A DNA stretch of 64,000 nt, from NCBI RefSeq assembly GCF_003460505.1, contig NZ_QTVG01000006.1:186001-250000 (forward strand), read 5' to 3'. How positions within the stretch are numbered: the first letter of the stretch is position 1; every line of letters starts with the position of its first letter. Below, one piece after another: positions 9,387 through 18,721 of this stretch. Both the position numbers and the translations under genes were made by a program. Below the pieces are notes generated by a model that worked only from the letters and a program-made list of their open reading frames with translations, ran no database searches and had not been told where the DNA came from. This DNA comes from Eubacterium sp. AF36-5BH. Lineage in GTDB: Bacteria > Bacillota > Clostridia > Lachnospirales > Lachnospiraceae.

Positions 9387-9480
9387 AACGTTCCGCTAGG
9401 GATGCACATTTCCGCGAAAGGAAAATAGTTGCTGGAGCAACCGCGCTCAGTGCATAGAATGTCGCAAGCGACATTCTATC
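9387..9480 (+). repeat. Structured dispersed repeat, copy 1
   Basis: This element of about 95 bp begins AACGTTCCGCTAGGGATGCAC. It contains GAAAATAGTTGC and ends with a perfect 9-bp hairpin (AGAATGTCG, loop CAAG, CGACATTCT). ATGCAC and GTGCAT can close a larger stem around a GTTGC/GCAAC hairpin. A second copy in the same orientation lies at 40091. It is placed between the T-box terminator and the leuA start. Confidence 0.7.
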
Positions 9481-9578
9481 TTATTCCGTTTATTTAAATA
9501 GGTTTTACTTGAAAAAAAGTACCATAAAGTATAGGATATATATTGGTTTTTAGATATAAAGAAAGAAGAGGTTTTACT

Positions 9579-11567
9579 ATGAATTGCAAAAAGTATACAA
9601 GACAGTATTTTATGCCACCGGAAGTCACATATGACTGGGTAAAAAAAGAGTACATTGATAAGGCTCCAATTTGGTGTAGCGTAGATTTAAGAGATGGAAA
9701 CCAGGCTTTAATTGAGCCAATGAGCTTAGATGAAAAATTAGAGTTTTTCCAGTTACTTGTAGACATTGGATTCAAAGAAATAGAAGTAGGTTTTCCTGCA
9801 GCATCAGAAACAGAATACAATTTTATGAGAGCTCTTATTGAAAGAGATATGATTCCTGATGATGTAACTGTTCAGGTTTTAACACAGGCAAGAGAACATA
9901 TTATTAAGAAAACATTTGAAGCTGTAAAGGGAGCAAAACATGCAGTAATTCATCTCTACAATTCAACATCTGTTGCACAGCGTGAGCAGGTATTTAAGAA
10001 GAGTAAAGAAGAAATCAAAAAGATTGCTGTTGACGGAGCTGTGCTTTTAAAACAATTAGCAGACGAAGTAGATGGAAACTTTTCATTTGAATATAGTCCT
10101 GAAAGTTTCTCAGGCACAGAAATAGATTATGCATTAGATGTATGTAATGCAGTTCTTGATGTATGGGAACCAAAGGAAGACAACAAAGTTATCATCAACC
10201 TTCCGGCAACAGTTGAAAATGCAATGCCACATGTTTTTGCAACACAGATTGAATATATACACAAGAATTTAAAATACAGAAATGCAGTTACAATTTCAGT
10301 TCATCCACATAACGACAGAGGATGTGGCGTAGCTACAGCAGAGCTTTCAATATTAGCAGGAGCTGACCGTATTGAAGGTACATTATTTGGAAACGGTGAA
10401 AGAACAGGTAATGTTGACATTATTACATTAGCAATGAATATGTTATCACATGGTGTAGATCCAAAGCTCGAATTTGGTAACATGCCTGAAATCGTAAAAT
10501 TATATGAACGAGTAACAAGAATGAATGTTAGTCCACGTCAGCCTTATGCAGGTGATTTAGTATTTACAGCTTTCTCAGGTTCACATCAGGATGCTATTTC
10601 AAAAGGAATGGCTTGTAAGGCAAAGGATCCTGAAGGAAAGTGGAATGTACCATATCTTCCAATTGATCCTGTTGATGTGGGAAGAACATATGATTCTGAT
10701 GTTATTAGAATTAATAGCCAGTCAGGTAAGGGTGGCGTAAGCTATATTTTAAAACAGAACTTCGGATTATCCATACCTGAAAAAATGAGAGAAGAAATCG
10801 GATATAGTGTAAAACATGTATCAGATGAAGAACATAAGGAATTATCACCTGAATGGGTATACCAAATATTTGAAGATAAATATATTAATGAAAGCAGTGT
10901 ATTTACAGTTCCAGAAGCACATTTTAAACAGACAAACGGAATCGTTGCAGAAGTTACTATTGCACAGAATGATACAGTTCGTATCGTAAAAAGCACAGGT
11001 AATGGACGTTTAGACGCTGTAAGTAATGCTTTTAAACAATACTTCAATATTAGCTATGAACTTGCTGTATATGAAGAACATTCATTAGCAAGAGGTTCAT
11101 CATCAAAGGCTGTTTCATATGTAGGAATTAATTATCATGGAACAATGTATTGGGGTGTTGGAATTGATGAAGATATTATTAAGTCATCGATTCATGCATT
11201 AACTGTAGCAGTTAACCATTTAGTAAAGGCAACAGGTGATACAGCACTTCAAGATGAAAGATTAACAGAAATCATTAATTATATTAATACAAATTATTTA
11301 ACAGTAACACTTGATGAATTAGCAGACCAGTTCCATTTATCAAAACCATATTTATCAAAGTACATAAAAGATAAATCAGGAAAAACATTTGGAGAATTGG
11401 TTAAGGCGGTAAGAATGAAAAAAGCCAGAACTTTATTGAAAGGCGGTAATATGACAGTTGAAGCAATTGCTGAAAATGTCGGCTACCAAAATGTAGAACA
11501 TTTTAACCGCTTATTCAAAAAGAAATACGGAATGACACCGGTACAGTTTAGAAATAGTAAAAATTAA
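9579..11567 (+). CDS. leuA: 2-isopropylmalate synthase fused to an AraC-type DNA-binding domain
   Basis: Residues 1 to about 400 form a LeuA type-2 (fungal/actinobacterial-like) catalytic unit, with DLRDGNQALIEPMS at the metal site, VHPHNDRGCGVA, and GNGERTGNVD. A region resembling the LeuA C-terminal regulatory domain follows (about 440-545, with VKSTGNGRLDAVSNAF and SSSKAVSYVG). The last 100 residues are a complete AraC/XylS double helix-turn-helix, with the family signature near AIAENVGYQNVEHFNRLFKK. The chain is about 662 residues, against about 550 for ordinary type-2 LeuA. AAGAAGAGG sets the ATG at 9579. The T-box upstream adds control by leucine tRNA charging. DNA binding is inference, but the domain is intact. 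Confidence 0.93.
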   Translation: MNCKKYTRQYFMPPEVTYDWVKKEYIDKAPIWCSVDLRDGNQALIEPMSLDEKLEFFQLLVDIGFKEIEVGFPAASETEYNFMRALIERDMIPDDVTVQVLTQAREHIIKKTFEAVKGAKHAVIHLYNSTSVAQREQVFKKSKEEIKKIAVDGAVLLKQLADEVDGNFSFEYSPESFSGTEIDYALDVCNAVLDVWEPKEDNKVIINLPATVENAMPHVFATQIEYIHKNLKYRNAVTISVHPHNDRGCGVATAELSILAGADRIEGTLFGNGERTGNVDIITLAMNMLSHGVDPKLEFGNMPEIVKLYERVTRMNVSPRQPYAGDLVFTAFSGSHQDAISKGMACKAKDPEGKWNVPYLPIDPVDVGRTYDSDVIRINSQSGKGGVSYILKQNFGLSIPEKMREEIGYSVKHVSDEEHKELSPEWVYQIFEDKYINESSVFTVPEAHFKQTNGIVAEVTIAQNDTVRIVKSTGNGRLDAVSNAFKQYFNISYELAVYEEHSLARGSSSKAVSYVGINYHGTMYWGVGIDEDIIKSSIHALTVAVNHLVKATGDTALQDERLTEIINYINTNYLTVTLDELADQFHLSKPYLSKYIKDKSGKTFGELVKAVRMKKARTLLKGGNMTVEAIAENVGYQNVEHFNRLFKKKYGMTPVQFRNSKN

Positions 11568-11580
11568 TATAGGATGTGTA

Positions 11581-11630
11581 TTGCAATAAAAAAGGTGGAA
11601 CCTTTAGGGTGACACCTTTTTTTATTGCAA
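11581..11630 (+). terminator. Intrinsic terminator after leuA
   Basis: This is a long inverted repeat: TTGCAATAAAAAAGGTG at 11581 pairs with CACCTTTTTTTATTGCAA ending at 11630. It holds an inner CC/GG closing pair and a T-run, and is nearly symmetrical. Confidence 0.85.
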
Positions 11631-11765
11631 AAAATAACCATTTTATATTTATTTTAAACTTGAAAAGTACACAAATAGTATGTATAATATAAAAGCAACC
11701 TTACAGTTTATGTGAATTAATATAAACTATAAGGGATAATTAACTGCTAAGGAGGAAAAGAAAGT

Positions 11766-12686
11766 ATGAATTTTAACAGACAACACAAGGATAGAATATT
11801 CTGCATGATTTTTGGGTATGAAAAGTATAAGGGCAATTTATTGGATTTGTATAATGCATTAAATGAAACAAATTATACAAACTTAGACGATTTAGAAATT
11901 ACCACAATGGAAAACGCAGTGTATATGAGTATGAAAAATGATGTGTCCTGTATCATTGCCAACAACATGGCTTTGTTTGAACAGCAGAGCACATGGAATC
12001 CTAACATGCCACTACGTGGATTTATGTATTTCAGTGATTTGTTCAACAAATATGTATCAAAATATCACTTTAGACTTTATGATGATAAGTTCATAAAAAT
12101 TCCAACGCCGCAATATTATGTGTTATATAATGGTTCCAGGAAAGTCCCTGACAAACAAATCTTGAAACTTTCTGACGCATTTGTCGCACCGCCTAAAGAT
12201 GGGATATTCCAATGGACTGCCACTGTCTTAAACATCAATCCGGGTTATAACGAAAAACTTCTATCTGCTTGTAAACCTTTAAAGGAATATGCTATATTAA
12301 TAGAAACAATAAAAGAGTACAGGCAGAAATATGATGATAAAAATGTTGCTATCGAAAAAGCTATTGAAGAGTGTATTAATTGTAATGTTTTAAAAGATTT
12401 TCTGCTGGAAAGGAAGGCTGAAGCTATGCATACACTTTTAACGGAATATGATGAAGAAGAGGCAATGGAATATTTTAAACAGCGTGCGTATGAGGATGGT
12501 ATTGTGAAAGGCGAATTGCAGCTTATTGTTTCTAATATTTGTAAAAAAATGATTAAAAATAAATCTATAGAACAGATTGCTGATGAGTTGGAAGAAGATG
12601 TTTCTAAGATTCAAAAAATTTATGATATAGCAAAGGAGTTTGCACCTGATTATAATGTTGAAAAAATAATGGCTAAATTGGGATAG
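11766..12686 (+). CDS. Rpn-family / PD-(D/E)XK nuclease-like protein
   Basis: This 306-residue protein resembles the Rpn (YhgA-like, transposase_31-related) family as found in Lachnospiraceae. A probable nuclease core is visible as D59 in KNDVS, then E72-x-Q74 in LFEQQSTWNPNMPLRG. The C-terminal third is charged and helical (ERKAEAMHTLLTEYDEEEAMEYF), ending in a helix-turn-helix-like segment (SIEQIADELEEDVSKIQKIYD). Rpn proteins promote RecA-independent recombination in E. coli; members here are often multicopy. GGAGG precedes the ATG by about 10 bases. It is flanked by terminators, so it is a single-gene unit. Confidence 0.78.
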   Translation: MNFNRQHKDRIFCMIFGYEKYKGNLLDLYNALNETNYTNLDDLEITTMENAVYMSMKNDVSCIIANNMALFEQQSTWNPNMPLRGFMYFSDLFNKYVSKYHFRLYDDKFIKIPTPQYYVLYNGSRKVPDKQILKLSDAFVAPPKDGIFQWTATVLNINPGYNEKLLSACKPLKEYAILIETIKEYRQKYDDKNVAIEKAIEECINCNVLKDFLLERKAEAMHTLLTEYDEEEAMEYFKQRAYEDGIVKGELQLIVSNICKKMIKNKSIEQIADELEEDVSKIQKIYDIAKEFAPDYNVEKIMAKLG

Positions 12687-12722
12687 TGAGCACATAAATA
12701 CTATGATGTCAAAATTTACTAC

Positions 12723-12751
12723 TTGACATATGGCAACTATAATAGTAGTAT
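12723..12751 (+). promoter_or_regulatory. SigmaA promoter of the SAM riboswitch-metK unit
   Basis: TTGACA at 12723-12728 and TAGTAT at 12746-12751 are spaced by 17 bases and end about 23 bases before the riboswitch P1 stem. Confidence 0.65.
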
Positions 12752-12773
12752 AGCCATTGCAAATAAATATTTT

Positions 12774-12930
12774 CTCTTATTCAGAGTAGTGGAGGTACAA
12801 GGACCTAAGAAGCTACGGCAACCCCGACATTAGTCAGGAAGGTGCCAACCTGAGCAGACAGAAGTTTGATCAATAAGAGGATTTGATACCTTGATTTCAA
12901 GTCCACTGATTGTCAGTGGACTTTTCTTTT
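12774..12930 (+). promoter_or_regulatory. SAM-I (S-box) riboswitch with terminator
   Basis: The P1 strands CTCTTATT (12774) and AATAAGAG (12872-12879) enclose S-box landmarks: GTGGAGGTACAAGGACC, GCTACGGCAACCCC, AAGGTGCCAACCTGAGCAG. The terminator AGTCCACTGA/TCAGTGGACT with a T-run follows at 12900-12930. SAM binding is expected to stop transcription before metK, giving feedback control. Confidence 0.93.
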
Positions 12931-13045
12931 TAATAAAATATAAAAAGGTATACTATAATAATAAATTCTCAAAAGAAGAAAATAAATATTTGTAGGATAC
13001 TATAGTTAAAGCAGAAATGCACAGTAGAAAGTAAAGGAGACGTAA

Positions 13046-14236
13046 ATGGAAAAAAGATTATTTACATCAGAGTCAGTAACAGAAGGTCATCCTGATAAAA
13101 TCTGTGACCAGATTTCAGATGCCATTTTAGATGAATTAATGAAACAGGATCCCATGAGCCGTGTTGCCTGTGAAACAAGCATCACAACAGGACTTGTTTT
13201 GGTAATGGGTGAAATTACAACAAAGGGATATGTAGATATCCAGAAAATTGTAAGAGAGACAATTAGAGAAATCGGATATGACAGAGCAAAATATGGATTT
13301 GATTGTGACACATGTGGAGTTATAACAGCTTTAGATGAACAGTCAACAGATATTGCAATGGGTGTAGACAAAGCGTTAGAAGCAAAAGAAAATAAAATGT
13401 CTGACGAAGAGTTAGATGCAATTGGTGCCGGAGATCAGGGTATGATGTTTGGTTATGCAACAAACGAAACAGAAGAATTTATGCCATACCCTATAGCTTT
13501 AGCACATAAGTTGGCACTTAAGTTAACAGAAGTAAGAAAGAATGGTACTTTAGATTATTTAAGACCTGATGGAAAAACACAGGTTACAGTAGAATATGAT
13601 GAAGATGGAAAACCTGTAAGACTTGATGCAGTTGTATTATCAACTCAGCATGATGCTGAAGTTTCACAGGAACAGATTCATAAGGATATTAAGAAATATG
13701 TATTTGATCCTGTATTACCAAAAGATATGGTAGATGAAAATACAAAGTTCTTCATTAACCCAACAGGACGTTTCGTAATTGGTGGACCAAATGGAGACAG
13801 TGGTTTAACAGGAAGAAAGATTATTGTTGATACTTACGGTGGATATGCAAGACATGGTGGTGGTGCTTTCTCAGGAAAGGATTGTACAAAGGTTGACCGT
13901 TCTGCAGCGTATGCAGCAAGATATGTTGCAAAAAATATTGTAGCAGCAGGACTTGCAGATAAATGTGAAATCCAGTTATCTTATGCAATTGGTGTGGCAC
14001 ATCCAACATCAATTATGGTAGACACATTTGGAACAGGAAAGTTAAGTAACGAGAAGTTTGTAGAAATTATTCGTGAGAACTTTGACTTAAGACCAGCAGG
14101 CATTATCAAGATGTTAGACCTTAGAAGACCTATTTACAAGCAGACAGCAGCTTATGGTCATTTTGGAAGAAATGATATTGATGTACCATGGGAGAAAACA
14201 GACAAGGTTGATGTTTTAGCAAAATATGCAAAATAA
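13046..14236 (+). CDS. metK: S-adenosylmethionine synthase
   Basis: This 396-residue enzyme of normal length makes SAM from methionine and ATP. It shows the MetK signatures [28 protein letters not shown] and [16 protein letters not shown] precedes the ATG. It is preceded by a SAM-I riboswitch and followed by a hairpin shared with the convergent pyridoxamine kinase gene. Confidence 0.97.
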   Translation: MEKRLFTSESVTEGHPDKICDQISDAILDELMKQDPMSRVACETSITTGLVLVMGEITTKGYVDIQKIVRETIREIGYDRAKYGFDCDTCGVITALDEQSTDIAMGVDKALEAKENKMSDEELDAIGAGDQGMMFGYATNETEEFMPYPIALAHKLALKLTEVRKNGTLDYLRPDGKTQVTVEYDEDGKPVRLDAVVLSTQHDAEVSQEQIHKDIKKYVFDPVLPKDMVDENTKFFINPTGRFVIGGPNGDSGLTGRKIIVDTYGGYARHGGGAFSGKDCTKVDRSAAYAARYVAKNIVAAGLADKCEIQLSYAIGVAHPTSIMVDTFGTGKLSNEKFVEIIRENFDLRPAGIIKMLDLRRPIYKQTAAYGHFGRNDIDVPWEKTDKVDVLAKYAK

Positions 14237-14273
14237 TTAGAAAATAATCTGTTGTAAAATATGTAGTAACAAA

Positions 14274-14310
14274 AGGGAAAATGGAACTTATGTAGGTTTC
14301 ATTTTTCCCT
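14274..14310. terminator. Bidirectional terminator between metK and the pyridoxamine kinase gene
   Basis: AGGGAAAATGGAAC at 14274-14287 pairs with GTTTCATTTTTCCCT at 14296-14310. A/T-rich flanks on both sides suit the two convergent genes. Confidence 0.7.
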
Positions 14311-14360
14311 AAATTTTTACTGGAAAATATTGATTTGCATGGAAAATATAGAACATAATT

Positions 14361-15197
14361 TTATCTGTTTAGTAATTTCAATAAATTAGGAATCTGTGTT
14401 TCGAAATTTACTGCGTAATCAACTGCATTAGGATCCTTATAAGTGTCTTCTATACACAGGTAAGTGAAATCAGCTGCAATTTTTAAAGCGTCAAAAACAC
14501 TATAGTCATTCATTAAGGCACCGGTAAAAGTGCTTGCAAAAACGTCCCCTGTTCCATGAGATTTAATAGGAACCTCCTTAGTTCCGTACATAAAAAAGTC
14601 TTTATTACTGCTGTCGTATCCAATGAAACCAAGTTCGCCGTTTGGAAGTGTGACACCTGTAATTACAGCATATTTGGAACCAAGTTTAATTAACTCCAAA
14701 AGCAGTTCCTTAATAGTTACCAAAGAAGCATTTTCTCCAACATATTTTCTGTTGAGCATAAAGCATGCCTCTGAAATATTAGGTAAAATAATATCTGCCT
14801 TTGAACAAAGCTGTGACATTGTAATTGCAAAGTCAGTTGTAAAACCAGTGTACATTTTTCCGTTGTCTGCCATTGCCGGATCAACAATAATATAATTATC
14901 ATTATTCCCAAAAGCAGAAAAAAAGTCAGAAACTATATTTACCTGTTCTTCACTTCCAAGATATCCGGTATATATGGCATCAAAATTAAAACCTTCTTTT
15001 AACCAGTGATTTTTTATTCCTTCCATATCATCGGTCAAATCTCTAAAGGTAAAATTGTTAAATTTGGTATGAGTAGATAAAACTGCTGTGGGAACAATGC
15101 TTGTCTCAATTCCCATGGCAGAAATAATAGGAAGAGCCACAGTTAGTGAGCATTTTCCTAAACAGGATATATCCTGAATGCTTAAAACTCTTTTCAT
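14361..15197 (-). CDS. pdxY: Pyridoxamine/pyridoxal kinase (ribokinase-like)
   Basis: This 278-residue protein is related to PdxY/PdxK. It has an N-terminal SIQDISCLGKCSLTVALPI motif, the substrate-loop sequence STHTKFNNFTFRDLT, and the catalytic anion-hole motif SHGTGDVFAS with Asp as the general base. It salvages B6 vitamers by 5'-phosphorylation. Upstream, across a 373-base gap, lies the remnant of a MocR/PdxR-type regulator, fitting a former divergent regulator-kinase pair. Ribosome-binding site AGGAG lies upstream of the ATG on the minus strand. Confidence 0.88.
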   Translation of the reverse strand: MKRVLSIQDISCLGKCSLTVALPIISAMGIETSIVPTAVLSTHTKFNNFTFRDLTDDMEGIKNHWLKEGFNFDAIYTGYLGSEEQVNIVSDFFSAFGNNDNYIIVDPAMADNGKMYTGFTTDFAITMSQLCSKADIILPNISEACFMLNRKYVGENASLVTIKELLLELIKLGSKYAVITGVTLPNGELGFIGYDSSNKDFFMYGTKEVPIKSHGTGDVFASTFTGALMNDYSVFDALKIAADFTYLCIEDTYKDPNAVDYAVNFETQIPNLLKLLNR

Positions 15198-15570
15198 ATA
15201 AAACTCCTAATTATTATTTGTAAATTAGTTTCTCAAAGTAAAGTCGTTACTAATTACAATGCTTTCATAAAATAAAAATACCCGGATTTTATATTGGAAA
15301 GTATAATCCATATGGTATTACTGCTAATATAATAACACAAAAAACAGTGATTGGTAGGTTTTAATTCTAACCACATAATGTACGACAGTTTTCCTTTTTC
15401 AATTTGGTAAAGGATAATGAGACAAACGCTACTTGACAGAGAGAATCCGTTTTTGTTAGTTTTGCATTCAACTTGTATTCAACTAATAAAAAGTTAATGC
15501 AATAAAATACTAAAGAATCTCGTTATACATATATAACAACATTTCAAGATGGATAAATAGGAGGAGCAAA
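15198..15570 (+). other. 373-base gap holding decayed regulator sequence
   Basis: The gap contains the pseudogene remnant listed at 15298-15450. The rest is AT-rich and should hold promoters for the divergent pyridoxamine kinase gene and the BspA-like gene, but no clear -35/-10 pair was singled out. Confidence 0.6.
15298..15450 (+). pseudogene. Remnant of a MocR/PdxR-type regulator gene
   Basis: Bases 15298-15346 are nearly identical to 17103-17151, the upstream region of the intact MocR-type gene. Bases 15359-15450 match 17626-17718 inside that gene. The second block still reads FNSNHIMYDSFPFSIW, a TAA stop, then RIMRQTLLDREN in one frame, whereas the intact gene has TCA at the stop position. 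The stretch between the two blocks is missing, so this is an internally deleted, nonsense-mutated paralogue. Confidence 0.85.
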
Positions 15571-16962
15571 ATGAAAAAGAAAATTTTAAGAGTATGCTTA
15601 ATGCTGGTTATTCTTTGTGGAGGGATTCTTTTAACTAATGGAAGTGTTCAGGCAAAAACACAGAATTATTACACAAAAGGAAAAACGTTAGTAGTAACAG
15701 GTCAGTTAAGGAATGGTACACATATAAAAAATGCGAAAAAGATTAAAAAGATTATAGTGAAAGACAATATAAAAATTTTACCTACAAAACCTTTTAAGGG
15801 TTGTATAAATGTAAAAACTTTGGAAGTTCCGGGAAAATTGATATTTGTAGATGATTTTTTGGGGGAAGTATATGATAATGATAATTATGAGAACTTTCCG
15901 ATAACTGTAAAAACAGTTAAATTTACAACACAGTTGTCAGATAAACCAATGTATAAGTTTTATTTAACACATAAGTTCATTGTAAGCAAAAAGGACAAAA
16001 AATACAGAAGTTACAAAGGAAGCATTTATACAAAAAACGGGAAAAAATTTGTGGCAATGCCAAGCGAATGCAAAATATTGAAAATTCGAAAAGGGTGTAA
16101 AATAGTTAATGTTGTTGGATTTTCGTATGAATCTTATAATGAAGAAAGTTGTAGTGATGATCCGGATTATTATATATTGACTTGTTGTAAGAAACTAAAA
16201 AAAGTTATTATTCCATCAACTGTAAAAAGTTATTATACAAGTGACAGCAATTTTAAAGATTATATGCGAGAGGCAATTAATGATGTTGCTTATAGGGCAA
16301 AATATGTAATAAAAAATAAAAATATATCATGCGAGGGCATGGAAGCTTTGTATGAAGTATTGGAAGATAGAATTTTTAAGATTTTTAAAAAGCAAATAAA
16401 AAAACAGGGAGATTTTTATATTTTTAATAACAATATTTTAGTTGGATATGATGGATGTCAGCTGGTTGTAACTATTCCAAAAGGAATAAAGTATGCTATG
16501 AAAAATTCTCTTAGTGTAATGAAAGAATCTTCTTATAGCATAATTAGAGCTGTTAAATTACCAAAAGGTTTTAAAGATAAAAAATCAAAAATATGGAGAG
16601 GACATTCTTACTATTCAGAATGGTATAATCAGGATAAAATTGTATTAAGTAATTATTATCATTCTGTTCCGTCTTCGCATGGTGTGGGGTATAAATATAA
16701 TACTTTTTGTACATTTGAATATTGTAAACATTATTATGGTAAGACAATACAAATTATATCTGACATAGATGGAATTATTATATTTTCAACAGATGTTCCT
16801 GTAAGGGTAACTGATAAAAATAACAATATTGTGGAAAGAGATTTAGATGGAAGTTATACGGTGTATGTAAATAAAGGAGATGCAATAAATGTACAGCTTC
16901 CCGATAAAGTTAAAGATGACGAATTCATTTGCTTAAAAGATTTTAATGGAATAGAGAACTAA
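15571..16962 (+). CDS. Secreted BspA/LRR_5-like surface protein
   Basis: This 463-residue protein has a clear signal peptide (residues 1-28, ending near SVQA). The early mature region looks like the start of a BspA-type leucine-rich-repeat protein (KKIIVKDNIKILPTKPFKGCINVKTLEVPG). The remainder is Lys/Tyr-rich with scattered LRR-like segments such as LKKVIIPSTVKSYY. No catalytic motif, sortase signal or membrane anchor is visible at the C-terminus. AGGAGG precedes the ATG at good distance. It lies between the MocR remnant and the intact MocR-type gene, which suggests it was inserted or rearranged into this place. Confidence 0.65.
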   Translation: MKKKILRVCLMLVILCGGILLTNGSVQAKTQNYYTKGKTLVVTGQLRNGTHIKNAKKIKKIIVKDNIKILPTKPFKGCINVKTLEVPGKLIFVDDFLGEVYDNDNYENFPITVKTVKFTTQLSDKPMYKFYLTHKFIVSKKDKKYRSYKGSIYTKNGKKFVAMPSECKILKIRKGCKIVNVVGFSYESYNEESCSDDPDYYILTCCKKLKKVIIPSTVKSYYTSDSNFKDYMREAINDVAYRAKYVIKNKNISCEGMEALYEVLEDRIFKIFKKQIKKQGDFYIFNNNILVGYDGCQLVVTIPKGIKYAMKNSLSVMKESSYSIIRAVKLPKGFKDKKSKIWRGHSYYSEWYNQDKIVLSNYYHSVPSSHGVGYKYNTFCTFEYCKHYYGKTIQIISDIDGIIIFSTDVPVRVTDKNNNIVERDLDGSYTVYVNKGDAINVQLPDKVKDDEFICLKDFNGIEN

Positions 16963-17006
16963 AGGAGACGGAATTAATATAGTTTAATATAAATATAATG
17001 GAATAT

Positions 17007-17080
17007 AGTGAAACCTCCGGTTGATTTGGGGATTTTTATCTGTTAAAGATAAATACCTCTATATACTGTGAGGTTTCACT
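17007..17080 (+). terminator. Multi-stem terminator-like hairpin
   Basis: AGTGAAACCTC at 17007-17017 pairs with GAGGTTTCACT at 17070-17080, and an inner TTTATC/GATAAA hairpin is enclosed. The U-tract is weak (TATTTTAC). It follows the BspA-like gene; the rest of the gap up to 17257 holds the promoter region shared with the decayed paralogue. Confidence 0.6.
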
Positions 17081-17257
17081 TATTTTACATTTGAAAAAAT
17101 ATAAAGTATAATCCATATGGCATTACTGATAATATAATAACACAAAAAAACAATAATACCAGTAGATGATATAAGGTAATATATTAGTAGCTAAAATATG
17201 TTATTAAGAATTTATAGATGAAATAAATAATTAAAAAGTAACAGAGGTAAAAACTAT

Positions 17258-18697
17258 ATGCTAACATATGATTTTGAAAAAAGAGGAAAAATGTCTCTGT
17301 ATGAGTATTTATATAATTGCATAAAAAATGACATTTTGTCAGGCAAAATCAAAGCGGGGGAGAAACTGCCATCAAAAAGGACCATGGCGAAAAATCATAA
17401 TATAAGCGTTATCACTGTAGAAAATGCTTATGCACAGTTGCTTGTAGAGGGATATATTTTTTCGAAAGAAAAGCGTGGATATTTTGCCAGTGAAATAAGT
17501 GGACAATATTTAAACAATGGTGGAATTAACGGAAACAAGGAAAAAATAGTAGAAACAAAAGTATCCTTGAAAAGTGGGCAAATCAAAAAGAAAATCCAGG
17601 ATACAAAAAAGCAGTGGCTAGTAGATTTCAATTCCAATCACATAATGTACGACAGTTTTCCTTTTTCTATATGGTCAAGGATAATGAGACAGACTTTACT
17701 AGACAGAGAGAATTCATTTCTTTCAAGCCCGTTACCAAACGGCGTAGTGGAACTTAGGGAAGCCATAGCAAACCATTTAATGGAATTTCGCGGTATGGAA
17801 GTAGATGCAGAGAACATAATAATTGGTGCAGGAACAGAATATTTATATAGCATTATTGTTCAGTTACTTGGAAGAGATAGTGTTATTGCTGTAGAGGACC
17901 CGGGCTATAGAAAAATTGGAAAAGTTTATGAAAGTAATGGAGTGGAATGTTTACATTTACCAATAGATAATTCAGGAATTCAAACAAAGGCGCTGTTAGG
18001 AAAAAAGATTGATGCAGTACATATTTCTCCATCTCATCATTTTCCAACAGGTAGAGTTATGCCTGTATCAAGAAGACAGCATTTAATCCATTGGGCAATA
18101 GAAAACAATGGGTTTATTATTGAAGATGATTACGACAGTGAGTTTAGATTTTCAGGCAGACCAATTCCTACAATGGTTGGAATGGACAAGGAGATAGTAA
18201 TATATATGAATACTTTTTCGAAAACTCTTGCACCATCAATAAGAATTGCCTATATGGTTTTGCCGGACAGCTTAATGGAAAAATTCCATACCAAACTTAA
18301 TTTTTATTCAGGTACTGTTTCAAGTTTTGAACAGTATACCTTGGCAAATTTTATTGCAGGAGGTTATTACGAAAGACATATTAACCGAATGAGAAATTAT
18401 TACAGGGATTACAGAAACAAAATAATAAATGCCATTAAACAGTCAGCATTATATCCTAAGGTTACAATAGAAGAGGAAAACGCAGGACTTCATTTTATTT
18501 TAGGAATAAAAAAAGAAATCGACGATAACCGGTTCAAAAAGATACTAAGGGAAAACAATATAAATATTTCATGTGTATCTGATTACTGTTATAATGATTT
18601 AAAAGAGTTTGACCATAAGTTCATTATTAATTATTCTGCGGTGCCTGAAGACAAGCTGAAAAAAGCACTGACTATTATGAACAACGCGTTGGAATAA
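17258..18697 (+). CDS. MocR/PdxR-type regulator (GntR HTH plus aminotransferase-like domain)
   Basis: This 479-residue fusion has a GntR-type winged helix in residues 8-75 (KLPSKRTMAKNHNISVITVE) and a fold-type I aminotransferase-like domain from about 125 to the end. The PLP lysine sits in YMNTFSKTLAPSIRIAY, with IIEDDYDSEFRF as the cofactor-ring Asp motif. MocR-type proteins respond to PLP or amino compounds and regulate B6 or other amine metabolism. A decayed paralogue lies next to the pyridoxamine kinase gene, so a B6-related role is plausible but unproven. The CCA-adding enzyme gene follows 24 bases later. Confidence 0.88.
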   Translation: MLTYDFEKRGKMSLYEYLYNCIKNDILSGKIKAGEKLPSKRTMAKNHNISVITVENAYAQLLVEGYIFSKEKRGYFASEISGQYLNNGGINGNKEKIVETKVSLKSGQIKKKIQDTKKQWLVDFNSNHIMYDSFPFSIWSRIMRQTLLDRENSFLSSPLPNGVVELREAIANHLMEFRGMEVDAENIIIGAGTEYLYSIIVQLLGRDSVIAVEDPGYRKIGKVYESNGVECLHLPIDNSGIQTKALLGKKIDAVHISPSHHFPTGRVMPVSRRQHLIHWAIENNGFIIEDDYDSEFRFSGRPIPTMVGMDKEIVIYMNTFSKTLAPSIRIAYMVLPDSLMEKFHTKLNFYSGTVSSFEQYTLANFIAGGYYERHINRMRNYYRDYRNKIINAIKQSALYPKVTIEEENAGLHFILGIKKEIDDNRFKKILRENNINISCVSDYCYNDLKEFDHKFIINYSAVPEDKLKKALTIMNNALE

Positions 18698-18721
18698 AAA
18701 AGAAAGAGTGAGATTATTATA

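Noticed and set aside
11766..12686. Intact insertion sequence around the Rpn-type gene.
   Set aside because: No terminal inverted repeats or target duplications were seen; flanking hairpins are terminators of neighbouring units.
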